Below, one piece after another: positions 15,493-23,742 of a stretch of 41,737 bases of DNA. The translations under genes were made by a program, and so were the position numbers. This DNA is from a virus: the IMG/VR virus record IMGVR_UViG_3300032050_000289, positions 1-41,737 of that record. One strand, 5' to 3'. The notes under the pieces were generated by a model that worked only from the letters and a program-made list of their open reading frames with translations, did no database searches and was not told where the DNA came from. Positions within the stretch are counted from its first letter, which is position 1. Each line of letters begins with the position of its first letter.

Positions 15493-17541
15493 TTATTCAA
15501 TAGTAATATCTATATATCCTCCAGGAGCCACAGTTACCGAATGCGATTGGCCATCAGGATAAGCATAGTAGCTCGCTATCTGGTTATTTATCACAGGTGC
15601 AGCCGTTCCTCCAGCATTTGAACCAGGGAAAGTAATACCAAGTGTATTTGACGGATTTCCTGGAACGGCTGGAGTTGGAGTATTAAAGTTCTGAGGTCCG
15701 CTGGTAGCAGGGTTAAAGTTCTGAGGTCCATTCGTTGCCGGATTAAAGTTTTGTGGACCATTAGTTGCAGGGTTAAAGTTCTGAGGACCATTGGTTGCAG
15801 GATTAAAGTTAGCAGGTCCATTCGCTACGTTAAAGTTCTGAGGACCATTCGCTACGTTAAAGTTCTGAGGACCGTTTGTAGCTGGGTTAAAGTTCTGAGG
15901 TCCATTAGTCGCTGGATTGAAATTCTGAGGGCCACCGACAGCTGGATTAAAGTTTTGTGGACCATTAGTAGCTGGATTGAAATTCTGCGGACCGCTAGTG
16001 GCAGGATTGAAATTCTGAGGCCCGTTAGTGGCAGGGTTAAAGTTTGCAGGACCATTGGCTACGTTGAAGTTTTGTGGACCGTTCGTTGGTGCATTAAAGT
16101 TTGCAGGACCATTGGCAACGTTAAAGTTCTGAGGTCCACCGGTTGGCGCATTGAAGTTTGCAGGGCCATTCGCAACGTTGAAGTTTTGTGGGCCATTTGT
16201 CGGTGCATTGAAGTTCGCAGGGCCATTGGCAACGTTGAAGTTTTGTGGACCGTTGGTAGCTGGGTTAAAGTTTTGTGGGCCATTTGTCGGTGCATTGAAG
16301 TTTGCAGGGCCATTAGTTGGCGCATTGAAGTTTGCAGGACCATTGGTTGCTGCATTGAAGTTTGCAGGACCATTGCTCGCTGCATTGAAGTTTGCAGGAC
16401 CATTAGTAGGCGAGTTAAAGTTAGAAGGACCTGCTGATGGAGAGTTAAAGTTCTGAGGACCACCAGACGGTGCATTGAAGCTTCCTGCAAAATATCCAAA
16501 TTTCGGATTAATAACCGCCGGATTAATTCGATTTCCGGGAACAGAGTTGTATGTGCCGGTGGCATTTCCAGGAATAACATTGCTTCCAGATACGTTGCCT
16601 GGATTTACGTTATAGCCTGACACGTTGCCTGGATTTACGTTATAGCCTGAAACGTTGCCTGGATTTACGTTATAGCCTGACACTGGACCCGGATTGATAT
16701 TGTAACTAGATATATTACCTGGAATTTTGTTAAAAGTTCCTGTACCATTACCTGGAACAATGTTAAATGCTCCTGTACCCGGAAAAACGATGTTATAGCC
16801 AGAGATGTTTCCAGGAACTTTGTTGAATGACCCTGTGCCTGGGAAAATGATGTTGTAGTTTGCCACAGGACCAGGGATGATATTGAAAGTACCTGTTCCA
16901 GGGAAAATGATGTTATAACCAGCTATGTTCCCTGGAACTTTGTTGAATGTACCAGTTCCTGGGAAAATGATATTGTAGCTGGCAATATTACCAGGAATAA
17001 TGTTAAATGTACCCGTGGCATTTCCTGGAACAATGTTGAAAGTGCCAGTAGCATTACCAGGAACGATGTTAAAGTTGCCAGTTGCATTGCCAGGAATGAT
17101 ATTAAAGTTGCCAGTTGCATTTCCTGGAACAATGTTGAAAGTGCCAGTAGCATTTCCTGGAACGATGTTGAATCCTCCGGTCTGCGGGAATATGATATTG
17201 AAATTGCCGGTCTGAGGAAAGATAATATTATAGTTGGCTATATTTCCAGGAACAATATTAAAAGTGCCAGTCGCATTGCCAGGAACGATATTAAAGTTTC
17301 CAGTCGCATTTCCTGGAATGATGTTGAATGTGCCAGTCGCATTGCCAGGAATGATGTTGAATGTGCCGGTTCCAGGACCAGGGATCAAAGCTGTGCCTGT
17401 GCCACCTCTACCAGAAACAAGAACACTATTTCTACCATAAGGAATCGTGATGTTACCAGGACTGTTGAACTTAGTTGTTCCAGTCCCGGCACCACGCCAT
17501 GTTTTCTCTAATGTAAACTTCGAACCACCACCAATACTCAT
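15493..17541 (-). CDS. Pro-Gly-Asn repeat fibre/adhesin-like protein
   Basis: A 682-residue protein made almost wholly of two tandem repeat families. After the N-terminal MSIGGGSKFTLEKTWRG, residues about 50-335 are about 11-residue units of the type NI(I/V)PGNATGTF, alternating with NIIFPGTGTF and YNVNPGNVSG forms, with more than 25 Pro-Gly dipeptides and many Asn-Ala-Thr triplets. Residues about 360-625 are about 27 copies of GP(Q/A)NFN(P/A/V)AT(N). A short non-repeat C-terminus follows. The composition suggests an extended beta-rich or polyproline-like surface fibre. The start ATG at 17541 overlaps the stop of the preceding fibre gene by one base (TAATG); a further in-frame extension to 17577 is unlikely. 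I do not recognise a named family. Confidence 0.72.
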   Translation of the reverse strand: MSIGGGSKFTLEKTWRGAGTGTTKFNSPGNITIPYGRNSVLVSGRGGTGTALIPGPGTGTFNIIPGNATGTFNIIPGNATGNFNIVPGNATGTFNIVPGNIANYNIIFPQTGNFNIIFPQTGGFNIVPGNATGTFNIVPGNATGNFNIIPGNATGNFNIVPGNATGTFNIVPGNATGTFNIIPGNIASYNIIFPGTGTFNKVPGNIAGYNIIFPGTGTFNIIPGPVANYNIIFPGTGSFNKVPGNISGYNIVFPGTGAFNIVPGNGTGTFNKIPGNISSYNINPGPVSGYNVNPGNVSGYNVNPGNVSGYNVNPGNVSGSNVIPGNATGTYNSVPGNRINPAVINPKFGYFAGSFNAPSGGPQNFNSPSAGPSNFNSPTNGPANFNAASNGPANFNAATNGPANFNAPTNGPANFNAPTNGPQNFNPATNGPQNFNVANGPANFNAPTNGPQNFNVANGPANFNAPTGGPQNFNVANGPANFNAPTNGPQNFNVANGPANFNPATNGPQNFNPATSGPQNFNPATNGPQNFNPAVGGPQNFNPATNGPQNFNPATNGPQNFNVANGPQNFNVANGPANFNPATNGPQNFNPATNGPQNFNPATNGPQNFNPATSGPQNFNTPTPAVPGNPSNTLGITFPGSNAGGTAAPVINNQIASYYAYPDGQSHSVTVAPGGYIDITIE
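15585..15592 (-). promoter_or_regulatory. Possible late promoter for the enzyme cassette
   Basis: GATAAATA on the minus strand, 115 bases before the oxygenase start at 15470 and inside the C-terminal coding part of the repeat protein. It would uncouple the enzymes from fibre transcription; weak evidence. Confidence 0.25.
15670..16465 (-). repeat. About 27 tandem 27-30 base coding repeats
   Basis: Encodes the GP(Q/A)NFN decapeptide family. Units are 10 residues, or 9 in the GPQNFNVAN form. Synonymous positions vary between copies, so the protein sequence is conserved more than the DNA. Confidence 0.9.
16535..17385 (-). repeat. Tandem Pro-Gly-Asn coding repeats
   Basis: Encodes units of about 11 residues (N-I/V-x-P-G-N-x-x-G-x-F/Y). 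A local triplication of YNVNPGNVSG at about 16580-16680 is nearly identical at DNA level, pointing to recent expansion. Confidence 0.85.
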
Positions 17542-20500
17542 TATGCGGCGCCCTTCACCGTCAGAGAAACAATCCAAGAAGTACCGCCGTCATAAGTCAT
17601 GAGTGACCATACGTCGATGGCGTTTGCGGTTGTTGTTGCAGGAGGAGCTACACCGCCAGGATATTTACTTCCTGTCGGCCAAGTGATCGTGCGACCACCG
17701 GTAGCATCTTGTTTTGCTACGATAGTTCCAGCCCACATTCTTGTGCTCGGAGGAACTCCTGTTGGAGAGATCGTTGTATTTCCAGTAAGCGTAAGATCCC
17801 AGAAGTTAGAAGCAACACAGTTAAGAGTATATGTTCCTGTGACAGCTGTATTTGAAACTTCAGATTCGGTATAACCTGTCAGCGTTGGATTCGTGATGTT
17901 GTTGTTGGCCATCACAAGGTTTGCTGACAGAGTAGTTAGTCCGCCAGTAACACTGAATGCTCCGTTCCATGTAAGAGCACCAGTTCCAGAACGTCCCAAT
18001 TTGATGTCATTGTTAGCATTGCCGAAAACAATGTATCCGTTGTTGGCACTCTGTTGACCCATGATGCGAACAGTATCGGCCTGATTAATATCGCCGAACC
18101 ATGCATCATCACCGATACCAATATTTGTTCCACCGCCATTATTGGCAGTAGTTACTCGATCGAAGCTACCGACGCTCGAAACACTAAGGTTTCCGGTAAT
18201 CGTAGTATTACCTGCGGCAAGCGTAGTGATACCAGAAGCGGCACCTGCAATTGTAAGCGATGATCCACCTTGAATTGCTCCAGATACGTTAGCATATCCA
18301 GATATCTTAAAGTTACCAGTACCACTCAGAGAAGCAACTTCTATGTCAGCTCCATACCATTTAAATTTAAAGCTATCTTCGTTAGTAGGAACAGTAGACC
18401 ACATTGTTGCCGGGCTAATACCCATAGCATAATCAGTTTGACTCACAGACAGAGCTGGATATAGTAATAGCTTAGTACCCGGGCTTCGTGTATTAATAGA
18501 AGGACCGTCAACACCGGCTGTCGACCAAGTGATGAAGTTTGATGTACCATTAGAAAGTGATAATCCACTTATAACGTTAGCAAAACCTGAGATGGTAGTA
18601 TTACCAGCCGCAAGAGTTGTGATACCGCTTACAGCTTGAGCAGCACTCGTCGATTGAATAGCAGTCGTGCCAAGATACAACGATGGGAGTCTAGCGAAAG
18701 GTAGAGTTCCAGTACTAATATTAGTCGCATTAGTATAGTATGCTGCATCTTGACCGCCAAGATTCGTCGAGTTGTTTGCAGTCAGAGCAGAGTTAGCATT
18801 GATCGCGCCTTCTGTCTTACCGAAAGCATTCGTGGCATTATTTGCTGTACCGGTAAACGACGTAGCATTAATACTTGAGAATACCGTAGAGTTGCCAGCC
18901 TTTAATAGATTAACCGTTAAATTGGCATATGAGAACGATGCATCAGCAATGTTGATCGTGTTGTTATTAGCAACAGCAGTCTCATCACCAAACGTCGACA
19001 TAAGAAGGAATTCTTTTGATGTCGGACTACGTACAAGACCAGCATGGTTTGTAGTATTACCAGATCCGTTATAGTGGAATGTAAATCCACCCCAATAAGT
19101 ATCACCGGGGTTATTCACACCTAGCTTGATCAGAGGATCCGACACAGAGAAAGATTCGATGTTAGTCGAAATCAGATTACCAGTTACGGTTAAGTTTCCA
19201 CCTACTGTAACAGAACCAGTAAACGAGCCGTTTGCAAAAGTCGGAGAATCAGAAGTTCTGAGATCCTGATTCATACGGTATGGAAGACGAGCTTCAGCAA
19301 GAGTACCATTGTTTGCATTCGAAGCATTCGCAGCAAAGATAGTCGCATTGGTATAAGCGGCTCCGGCATTGGCTACCATCGCAGTATTTGCAGTGCCGAT
19401 CTTCGTATCAGTGTAACTTACCGCATTGGTATAAGCTGCAGCTGCGTTAGCAGCCATTGCAGTGTTCGCGGTGCCAATTTTTGTATCAGTATAGCTGACT
19501 GCATTCGTATAAGCTGCTGCCGCGTTAGCAGCCATTGCGGTATTAGCTGTGCCGATCTTCGTGTCGGTATAAGATACAGCATTTGTGTAAGCAGCGCCAG
19601 CATTTGCTACCATCGCTGTATTAGCTGTGCCGATCTTCGTGTCGGTATAAGATACAGCATTTGTGTAAGCAGCGCCAGCATTTGCTACCATTGCTGTATT
19701 GGCAGTACCAATCTTTGTATCTACATAAGACACAGCATTACTATAAGCGGTAGCCGCATTTCCTGTAATAGCAGAATTGGCAGTACTGATTTTACCGTCT
19801 GTGTAAGAGACTGCGTTAGTGTAAGCTGCAGCGGCATTTGCAACCATGGCAGTATTTGCAGTACCGATCTTTGTGTCGGTATAAGATACGGCATTGGTAT
19901 AAGCCGAGCCAGCGGCAGTCAATGCAGTGTTAGCATTTGTGTTTGCCGTAATCGCTGCGTCATAAGCAGATTTGACTGAAGCGGCAGATGCAGCTGCAGT
20001 TGTCGATGTATTCGAGACCGAGTCGACAAGAACTACCGCACCGGCAACAGTTGAGTTGCCAGATGGAAGACGAGCTGAGTTAACTGTACCAGATGTCAGA
20101 TTAGTTGCATTGGAAGCGATCGCGATTGCATTCGTATAAGCAGCATCTGCGTTAGCGGCCATGGCAGTATTAGCAGTTGCAATCTTCGTATCTGTATATG
20201 ATACAGCATTCGAATATGCGGTCGCCGCATTGCCAGTGATAGCAGTGTTTGCAGTTCCAATTTTGGTGTCTGTATATGACACTGCGTTCGTGTATGCAGA
20301 TCCAGCGGCTGTTAACGCAGTGTTTGCATTTGTGTTAGCAACGATGGCAGCATCATAGGCGGTTTTTACAGCTGCAGCAGAAGCGGCTGCAGTTGTTGAA
20401 GTGTTCGCTATCGAATCGACAAGAATCACTGCGCCTGCAGTTGTCGAGTTACCAGATGGAAGTCTTGCTGCGTTGACAGTACCAGATGTGAGGTTGGTAG

Positions 20501-21569
20501 CATTCGCTGCGATAGCAATGGCATTCGAGTATGCATTTGCAGCTTTATTATCAGTATACGTTACAGCATTCGAATATGCATTCGCAGAAAGATTGGTCGC
20601 ATTCGTGTTTGCAGTAATGGCTGCGTCATATGCAGTTTTAACAGAAGCTGCTGAAGCGGCTGCTGTCGTCGAAGTATTCGATACTGAATCGACAAGAAGA
20701 GTTGCACCTGCTACGGTAGCATTTGCTGATGGGAGGCGAGCAGAGTTGACTGTACCTGAAGTCAGATTCGTGGCATTTGATGCATACGTTTCTGTATATG
20801 TTCGAAGGTCAGAAGCAGAGTTACCGCCAACTGTCGCAGCATTGACAGAAGTAAGTGATGCGCCGTTACCAGAAAATGCCGTCGAGTTGATGGAACTGAA
20901 TACTGAAGTATTTCCGATCGCAATCACCGAGGTATTGACTGTGACACCTCGAACATAGATTGAAGTGTTAGACGTATCGATACCTACACCTGCAAACATT
21001 CCTGTGCGCGAGAGTTCGCCGTAATCTGCATAGATTACGTTGGCAACAGTATAAGTTTTTTCTGTAATCAGTTTATCATGAGAGATTGCTGCATAATAAG
21101 TATTACCAGTTTCTGTTAAACTGTCTGTTAATGAAATTGTGGTTCCTGTGATCTTCGCGACATCATTCGCTTGTGAAACAGTTACGTTACTCGTTGAAAT
21201 GTTAACAGTATTTGTAACATTCAGAGCGAGAGATACGTTCACTGTCGCAGGAAGGCGATTGAGAGAAAGTGTTCCAGTTGTGAGATTATCGGCATTGGCC
21301 GCAAAAGCAACAGCGTTATTATATGCATTGGTCGAGGAACCAGTAGCTACAGCTACAGCATTCGTATAAGCATCAGCAGCTTTACCGTCTGCATAGTTCA
21401 CGCCGTTAGCGTATGCATTGTCAGCCGATTGGCTGAGTGAAGTTGAGTTGATCGCAGTAGCACCGATCACGAGTTGACCGCTCGAAATTACAACGTTTCC
21501 GGCTGTTACTGCTATTCCGTTCGCTACGGTTAACCCGTTCTTAACGCGAAAATTAACTGGTGTAGTCAT
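17541..21569 (-). CDS. Large repeat tail fibre protein (1342 residues)
   Basis: A fibre protein of low sequence complexity. The N-terminal TPVNFRVKNGLTVANGIAV segment resembles the virion-attachment start of marine phage fibres. Residues about 200-640 hold three longer units of the type ATNLTSGTVNxARLPSxN plus a DSxxNTSTTAAASAAxVKxAYDA helix. Overlapping these is a block of seven consecutive 26-residue repeats beginning AYTNAVSYTDTKIGTANTAM, probably a trimeric shaft. After residue 750 come beta-rich segments (SFTGSVTVGGNLTVTGNLI, then LIKLGVNNPGDTYWGGF) and a C-terminal domain ending GGTSWIVSLTVKGAA, a likely receptor-facing tip. ATG at 21569 has AGGGA upstream, and a TATAAATA box lies at 21598-21605. 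The exact fibre identity relative to T4 is unknown. Confidence 0.82.
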   Translation of the reverse strand: MTTPVNFRVKNGLTVANGIAVTAGNVVISSGQLVIGATAINSTSLSQSADNAYANGVNYADGKAADAYTNAVAVATGSSTNAYNNAVAFAANADNLTTGTLSLNRLPATVNVSLALNVTNTVNISTSNVTVSQANDVAKITGTTISLTDSLTETGNTYYAAISHDKLITEKTYTVANVIYADYGELSRTGMFAGVGIDTSNTSIYVRGVTVNTSVIAIGNTSVFSSINSTAFSGNGASLTSVNAATVGGNSASDLRTYTETYASNATNLTSGTVNSARLPSANATVAGATLLVDSVSNTSTTAAASAASVKTAYDAAITANTNATNLSANAYSNAVTYTDNKAANAYSNAIAIAANATNLTSGTVNAARLPSGNSTTAGAVILVDSIANTSTTAAASAAAVKTAYDAAIVANTNANTALTAAGSAYTNAVSYTDTKIGTANTAITGNAATAYSNAVSYTDTKIATANTAMAANADAAYTNAIAIASNATNLTSGTVNSARLPSGNSTVAGAVVLVDSVSNTSTTAAASAASVKSAYDAAITANTNANTALTAAGSAYTNAVSYTDTKIGTANTAMVANAAAAYTNAVSYTDGKISTANSAITGNAATAYSNAVSYVDTKIGTANTAMVANAGAAYTNAVSYTDTKIGTANTAMVANAGAAYTNAVSYTDTKIGTANTAMAANAAAAYTNAVSYTDTKIGTANTAMAANAAAAYTNAVSYTDTKIGTANTAMVANAGAAYTNATIFAANASNANNGTLAEARLPYRMNQDLRTSDSPTFANGSFTGSVTVGGNLTVTGNLISTNIESFSVSDPLIKLGVNNPGDTYWGGFTFHYNGSGNTTNHAGLVRSPTSKEFLLMSTFGDETAVANNNTINIADASFSYANLTVNLLKAGNSTVFSSINATSFTGTANNATNAFGKTEGAINANSALTANNSTNLGGQDAAYYTNATNISTGTLPFARLPSLYLGTTAIQSTSAAQAVSGITTLAAGNTTISGFANVISGLSLSNGTSNFITWSTAGVDGPSINTRSPGTKLLLYPALSVSQTDYAMGISPATMWSTVPTNEDSFKFKWYGADIEVASLSGTGNFKISGYANVSGAIQGGSSLTIAGAASGITTLAAGNTTITGNLSVSSVGSFDRVTTANNGGGTNIGIGDDAWFGDINQADTVRIMGQQSANNGYIVFGNANNDIKLGRSGTGALTWNGAFSVTGGLTTLSANLVMANNNITNPTLTGYTESEVSNTAVTGTYTLNCVASNFWDLTLTGNTTISPTGVPPSTRMWAGTIVAKQDATGGRTITWPTGSKYPGGVAPPATTTANAIDVWSLMTYDGGTSWIVSLTVKGAA
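19320..19900 (-). repeat. 78-base tandem repeat array in the fibre gene
   Basis: Seven consecutive copies of a 26-codon unit. The copies starting near 19543 and 19621 are identical over about 70 bases, indicating recent duplication or gene conversion. Confidence 0.85.
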
Positions 21570-21597
21570 CTGGTTCCCTATCCCTCAGATTTTATTC

Positions 21598-21605
21598 TAT
21601 TTATA
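21598..21605 (-). promoter_or_regulatory. Late promoter TATAAATA for the large fibre gene
   Basis: Exact late consensus on the minus strand. It overlaps the stop codon of the upstream collagen-like fibre gene and is 29 bases from the start at 21569. Confidence 0.72.
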
Positions 21606-23499
21606 CGTCAAGAGTAATTCTCTTCGTCTTTACTACGCTCGAAGAGTTTGTAGGAGCAACCAGCAGATTTACGTTACTGGAATTAATATTAGCACTAACA
21701 TTACCAAGTGATGTGTTTGAATATACTGTACCATACTCGGTTACATAGACCTGAGAGCCATCATGAAGAAGTAATGCTTCTGTGATGTGATAGTCTGATC
21801 CAGATGTAATCTGTATGTAATACTTAGCTGATCTGTATGCTGCTTTCGCGAAAGAGTCTACGATGGTATTTGCAGTTGTCGAAGTTGTCTGTGAGTTCGA
21901 TGCGCCTTCGATTACGCTAAGCGCAGGAATCTGAGCGACGATCTGAACGACGTCACCTGCAATGACATTCGAAGTAAACGTAATCGCCGCAGAGTTCGGA
22001 GTGGTATAATCTGTGGTCGAGATCTGCTTCGAACCGTTGAGGAACACGCTCTCGAGGCCAGCAGTGTATGAAAGAATTTGCGTATTGGCATCTGCGCCTG
22101 TAATAACAGTCGTGTTAGACGAGATCGAGTATGTATACGTTACTATGCTTGTGTATACGTTCGAAGCGACCGCAGCTGGACCCCAGTAAACTGAAGTTCC
22201 ATTCGACGTCAGTACTTCTCCGTTGGCACCAATCGAACTGTTAGCGATGACACCAGCATTGAATGTAACGTTGGCATTGAAGATCTGTGTGTTAGCCCAT
22301 GTAACACTTAAGTTGGCATCAACACCTGGACCTTGTGGTCCTTGCACACCTTGAGGTCCTGTTGCGCCTTGTGGACCAGTCGCACCTTGAGGTCCTGTAA
22401 ATCCTGTCGAACCCGAAAGATCTGATACGTATGAATATGCAGATCCATTCCAAAGGTAGAGTCTTGAGTTTTCTGCGTCGTTTACATTACCAGTTTCAAC
22501 GATAGCAAATTCACCAGCCAAGATACCAGTCGGTGAGGTATCGGCTGTGAGTGCTGCTACAGAAACATATGACTTTGCGATCTTGAATCCGAGACCAGTT
22601 GCACCTTGTGCACCTTGTGGTCCCTGTGCGCCTTGAACGCCCTGAGCTCCAGTCTCACCTTGTGGTCCTTGAGCTCCAGTTGCTCCTTGTGCTCCTTGAA
22701 GTCCTTGAGCTCCCTGTGCACCTTGAGCACCAGTTGCACCTTGCGAACCTTGTGCCCCAGTGGCGCCTTGTGCGCCCGTAATTCCTTGCGCACCTTGGGC
22801 TCCAGTTGCTCCCTGTGCACCTTGAGCACCCTGTGCACCTACAACGTTTTGAAGTTCTACGACAGAAATTACTGGTCCATCAGTTTCACCGTACTGAGTG
22901 TTACCAGTAACAGAGTTAGATTTAATAGAATACGTGTAGGTTCCTGCAGGAGGAGTATCAATGAATTGAAGTGAATACGGAACGTTTTCGTTTCCGTTAG
23001 AAGACTCAAAGTGAGTCTGAGCACCGATCGGCGTTGAACCTCGATAAAGCTGTAATCTACCCCAACCGCCAGCAGTGAGAGGATTGGCATCGCCGTGTGC
23101 AATGATTTGAATCGGGCTACCTGAAGAGGTAAGACTAATCTGCGCAATGACTGTTGGAGTGCCAGCGCTAATGTATACTGATGGAGCAGCGTTTTGCGCC
23201 CAGTTAACAGAGCCGAGAGTAGCAGTAGCAGATGTCCAATATACACCCGTGCCATTCGAGGCTAGAACTTGTGTATTGGAACCCGAAGAACCGTTAGCAA
23301 CAAGAGTTGTAACTGCGAGACTTGAGAGGTTGGATCCGACTTCGAAGATATTATTCGACGCGTCTGAAGAAAAGACTTTGCGATCGGCTAAGTTAATAGC
23401 CAACTCGCCCTTGTCAATAAAGGCCGCGTTTGCTGCGTTCGTAGTATTAGCTGTACGACCTGAGACTGTCGTACGCTTAAATTGAAATTTATTCGGCAT
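21601..23499 (-). CDS. Tail fibre with collagen-like region
   Basis: A 632-residue fibre. The N-terminus (PNKFQFKRTTVSG, then FIDKGELAINLADRKVFS) resembles the head domain found at the start of many phage receptor-binding proteins (Mtd_N-like). Residues about 220-310 and 360-395 are collagen-like Gly-x-y triplets dominated by GAQ, GAT and GPQ, interrupted by a globular insert (SYVSVAALTADTSPTG). The rest is Asn/Ser/Thr-rich beta sequence. Collagen-like stretches in phage fibres form trimeric rods. I start at ATG 23499 (GAGGTTGGGA upstream); an in-frame TTG at 23505 is less likely. A late TATAAATA lies at 23546-23553. Receptor unknown. Confidence 0.85.
   Translation of the reverse strand: MPNKFQFKRTTVSGRTANTTNAANAAFIDKGELAINLADRKVFSSDASNNIFEVGSNLSSLAVTTLVANGSSGSNTQVLASNGTGVYWTSATATLGSVNWAQNAAPSVYISAGTPTVIAQISLTSSGSPIQIIAHGDANPLTAGGWGRLQLYRGSTPIGAQTHFESSNGNENVPYSLQFIDTPPAGTYTYSIKSNSVTGNTQYGETDGPVISVVELQNVVGAQGAQGAQGATGAQGAQGITGAQGATGAQGSQGATGAQGAQGAQGLQGAQGATGAQGPQGETGAQGVQGAQGPQGAQGATGLGFKIAKSYVSVAALTADTSPTGILAGEFAIVETGNVNDAENSRLYLWNGSAYSYVSDLSGSTGFTGPQGATGPQGATGPQGVQGPQGPGVDANLSVTWANTQIFNANVTFNAGVIANSSIGANGEVLTSNGTSVYWGPAAVASNVYTSIVTYTYSISSNTTVITGADANTQILSYTAGLESVFLNGSKQISTTDYTTPNSAAITFTSNVIAGDVVQIVAQIPALSVIEGASNSQTTSTTANTIVDSFAKAAYRSAKYYIQITSGSDYHITEALLLHDGSQVYVTEYGTVYSNTSLGNVSANINSSNVNLLVAPTNSSSVVKTKRITLDV
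22325..22845 (-). repeat. Collagen-like Gly-x-y coding repeats (fibre 1)
   Basis: Nine-base periodic sequence encoding Gly-Ala-Gln and related triplets at 22590-22845 and 22325-22420, separated by a non-collagen insert. Confidence 0.88.
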
Positions 23500-23524
23500 T
23501 CCCAACCTCTATATAGAGTATGAT

Positions 23525-23540
23525 AGGATTATATAATCCT
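23525..23540. repeat. 16-base perfect palindrome in fibre leader
   Basis: AGGATTATATAATCCT reads the same on both strands and lies between the late box (23546-23553) and the ribosome site of the collagen-like fibre gene. It could be an operator or an RNA hairpin near the 5' end of the transcript, or chance AT-rich symmetry. Confidence 0.45.
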
Positions 23541-23545
23541 CATGA

Positions 23546-23553
23546 TATTTATA
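23546..23553 (-). promoter_or_regulatory. Late promoter TATAAATA for the collagen-like fibre gene
   Basis: Exact late consensus on the minus strand, 47 bases before ATG 23499. It overlaps the stop codon of the 63-residue gene, the same arrangement as at gp18 and gp19. Confidence 0.72.
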
Positions 23554-23740
23554 CAGAGGAATCTTCTACCTGTTTTTTCTTTTCGTTCTTTTGCTTAAGA
23601 GCTTGCAGTTCTACGTTAGACTCGCTCAGCGCCCGATCGAGGAGCGCCAAGCGAGTTTCCAACATTAAGTTTTGATTTGTAAGATCGTGTACTTTTGCAA
23701 CCAATTTACTGATATATTCATTAACAAATTCAACTTCCAT
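23549..23740 (-). CDS. Small coiled-coil protein (63 residues)
   Basis: Unrecognised. Residues about 5-50 (VNEYISKLVAKVHDLTNQ, then LETRLALLDRALSESNVEL) have hydrophobic heptad spacing typical of a coiled coil, followed by a Lys-rich tail. ATG at 23740 is two bases after the upstream stop, so it is co-translated with the fibre-like gene. A small virion protein or fibre-assembly chaperone is plausible from context only. Confidence 0.6.
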   Translation of the reverse strand: MEVEFVNEYISKLVAKVHDLTNQNLMLETRLALLDRALSESNVELQALKQKNEKKKQVEDSSV

Positions 23741-23742
23741 GA

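Noticed and set aside
15751-16437. A 228-codon open frame on the plus strand
   Set aside because: It is the mirror of the tandem repeats in the minus-strand protein; its product is a monotonous antisense repeat with no ribosome site or promoter.
19320-19900. CRISPR-like direct repeats
   Set aside because: Repeats are contiguous 26-codon coding units with no unique spacers and preserve the reading frame.
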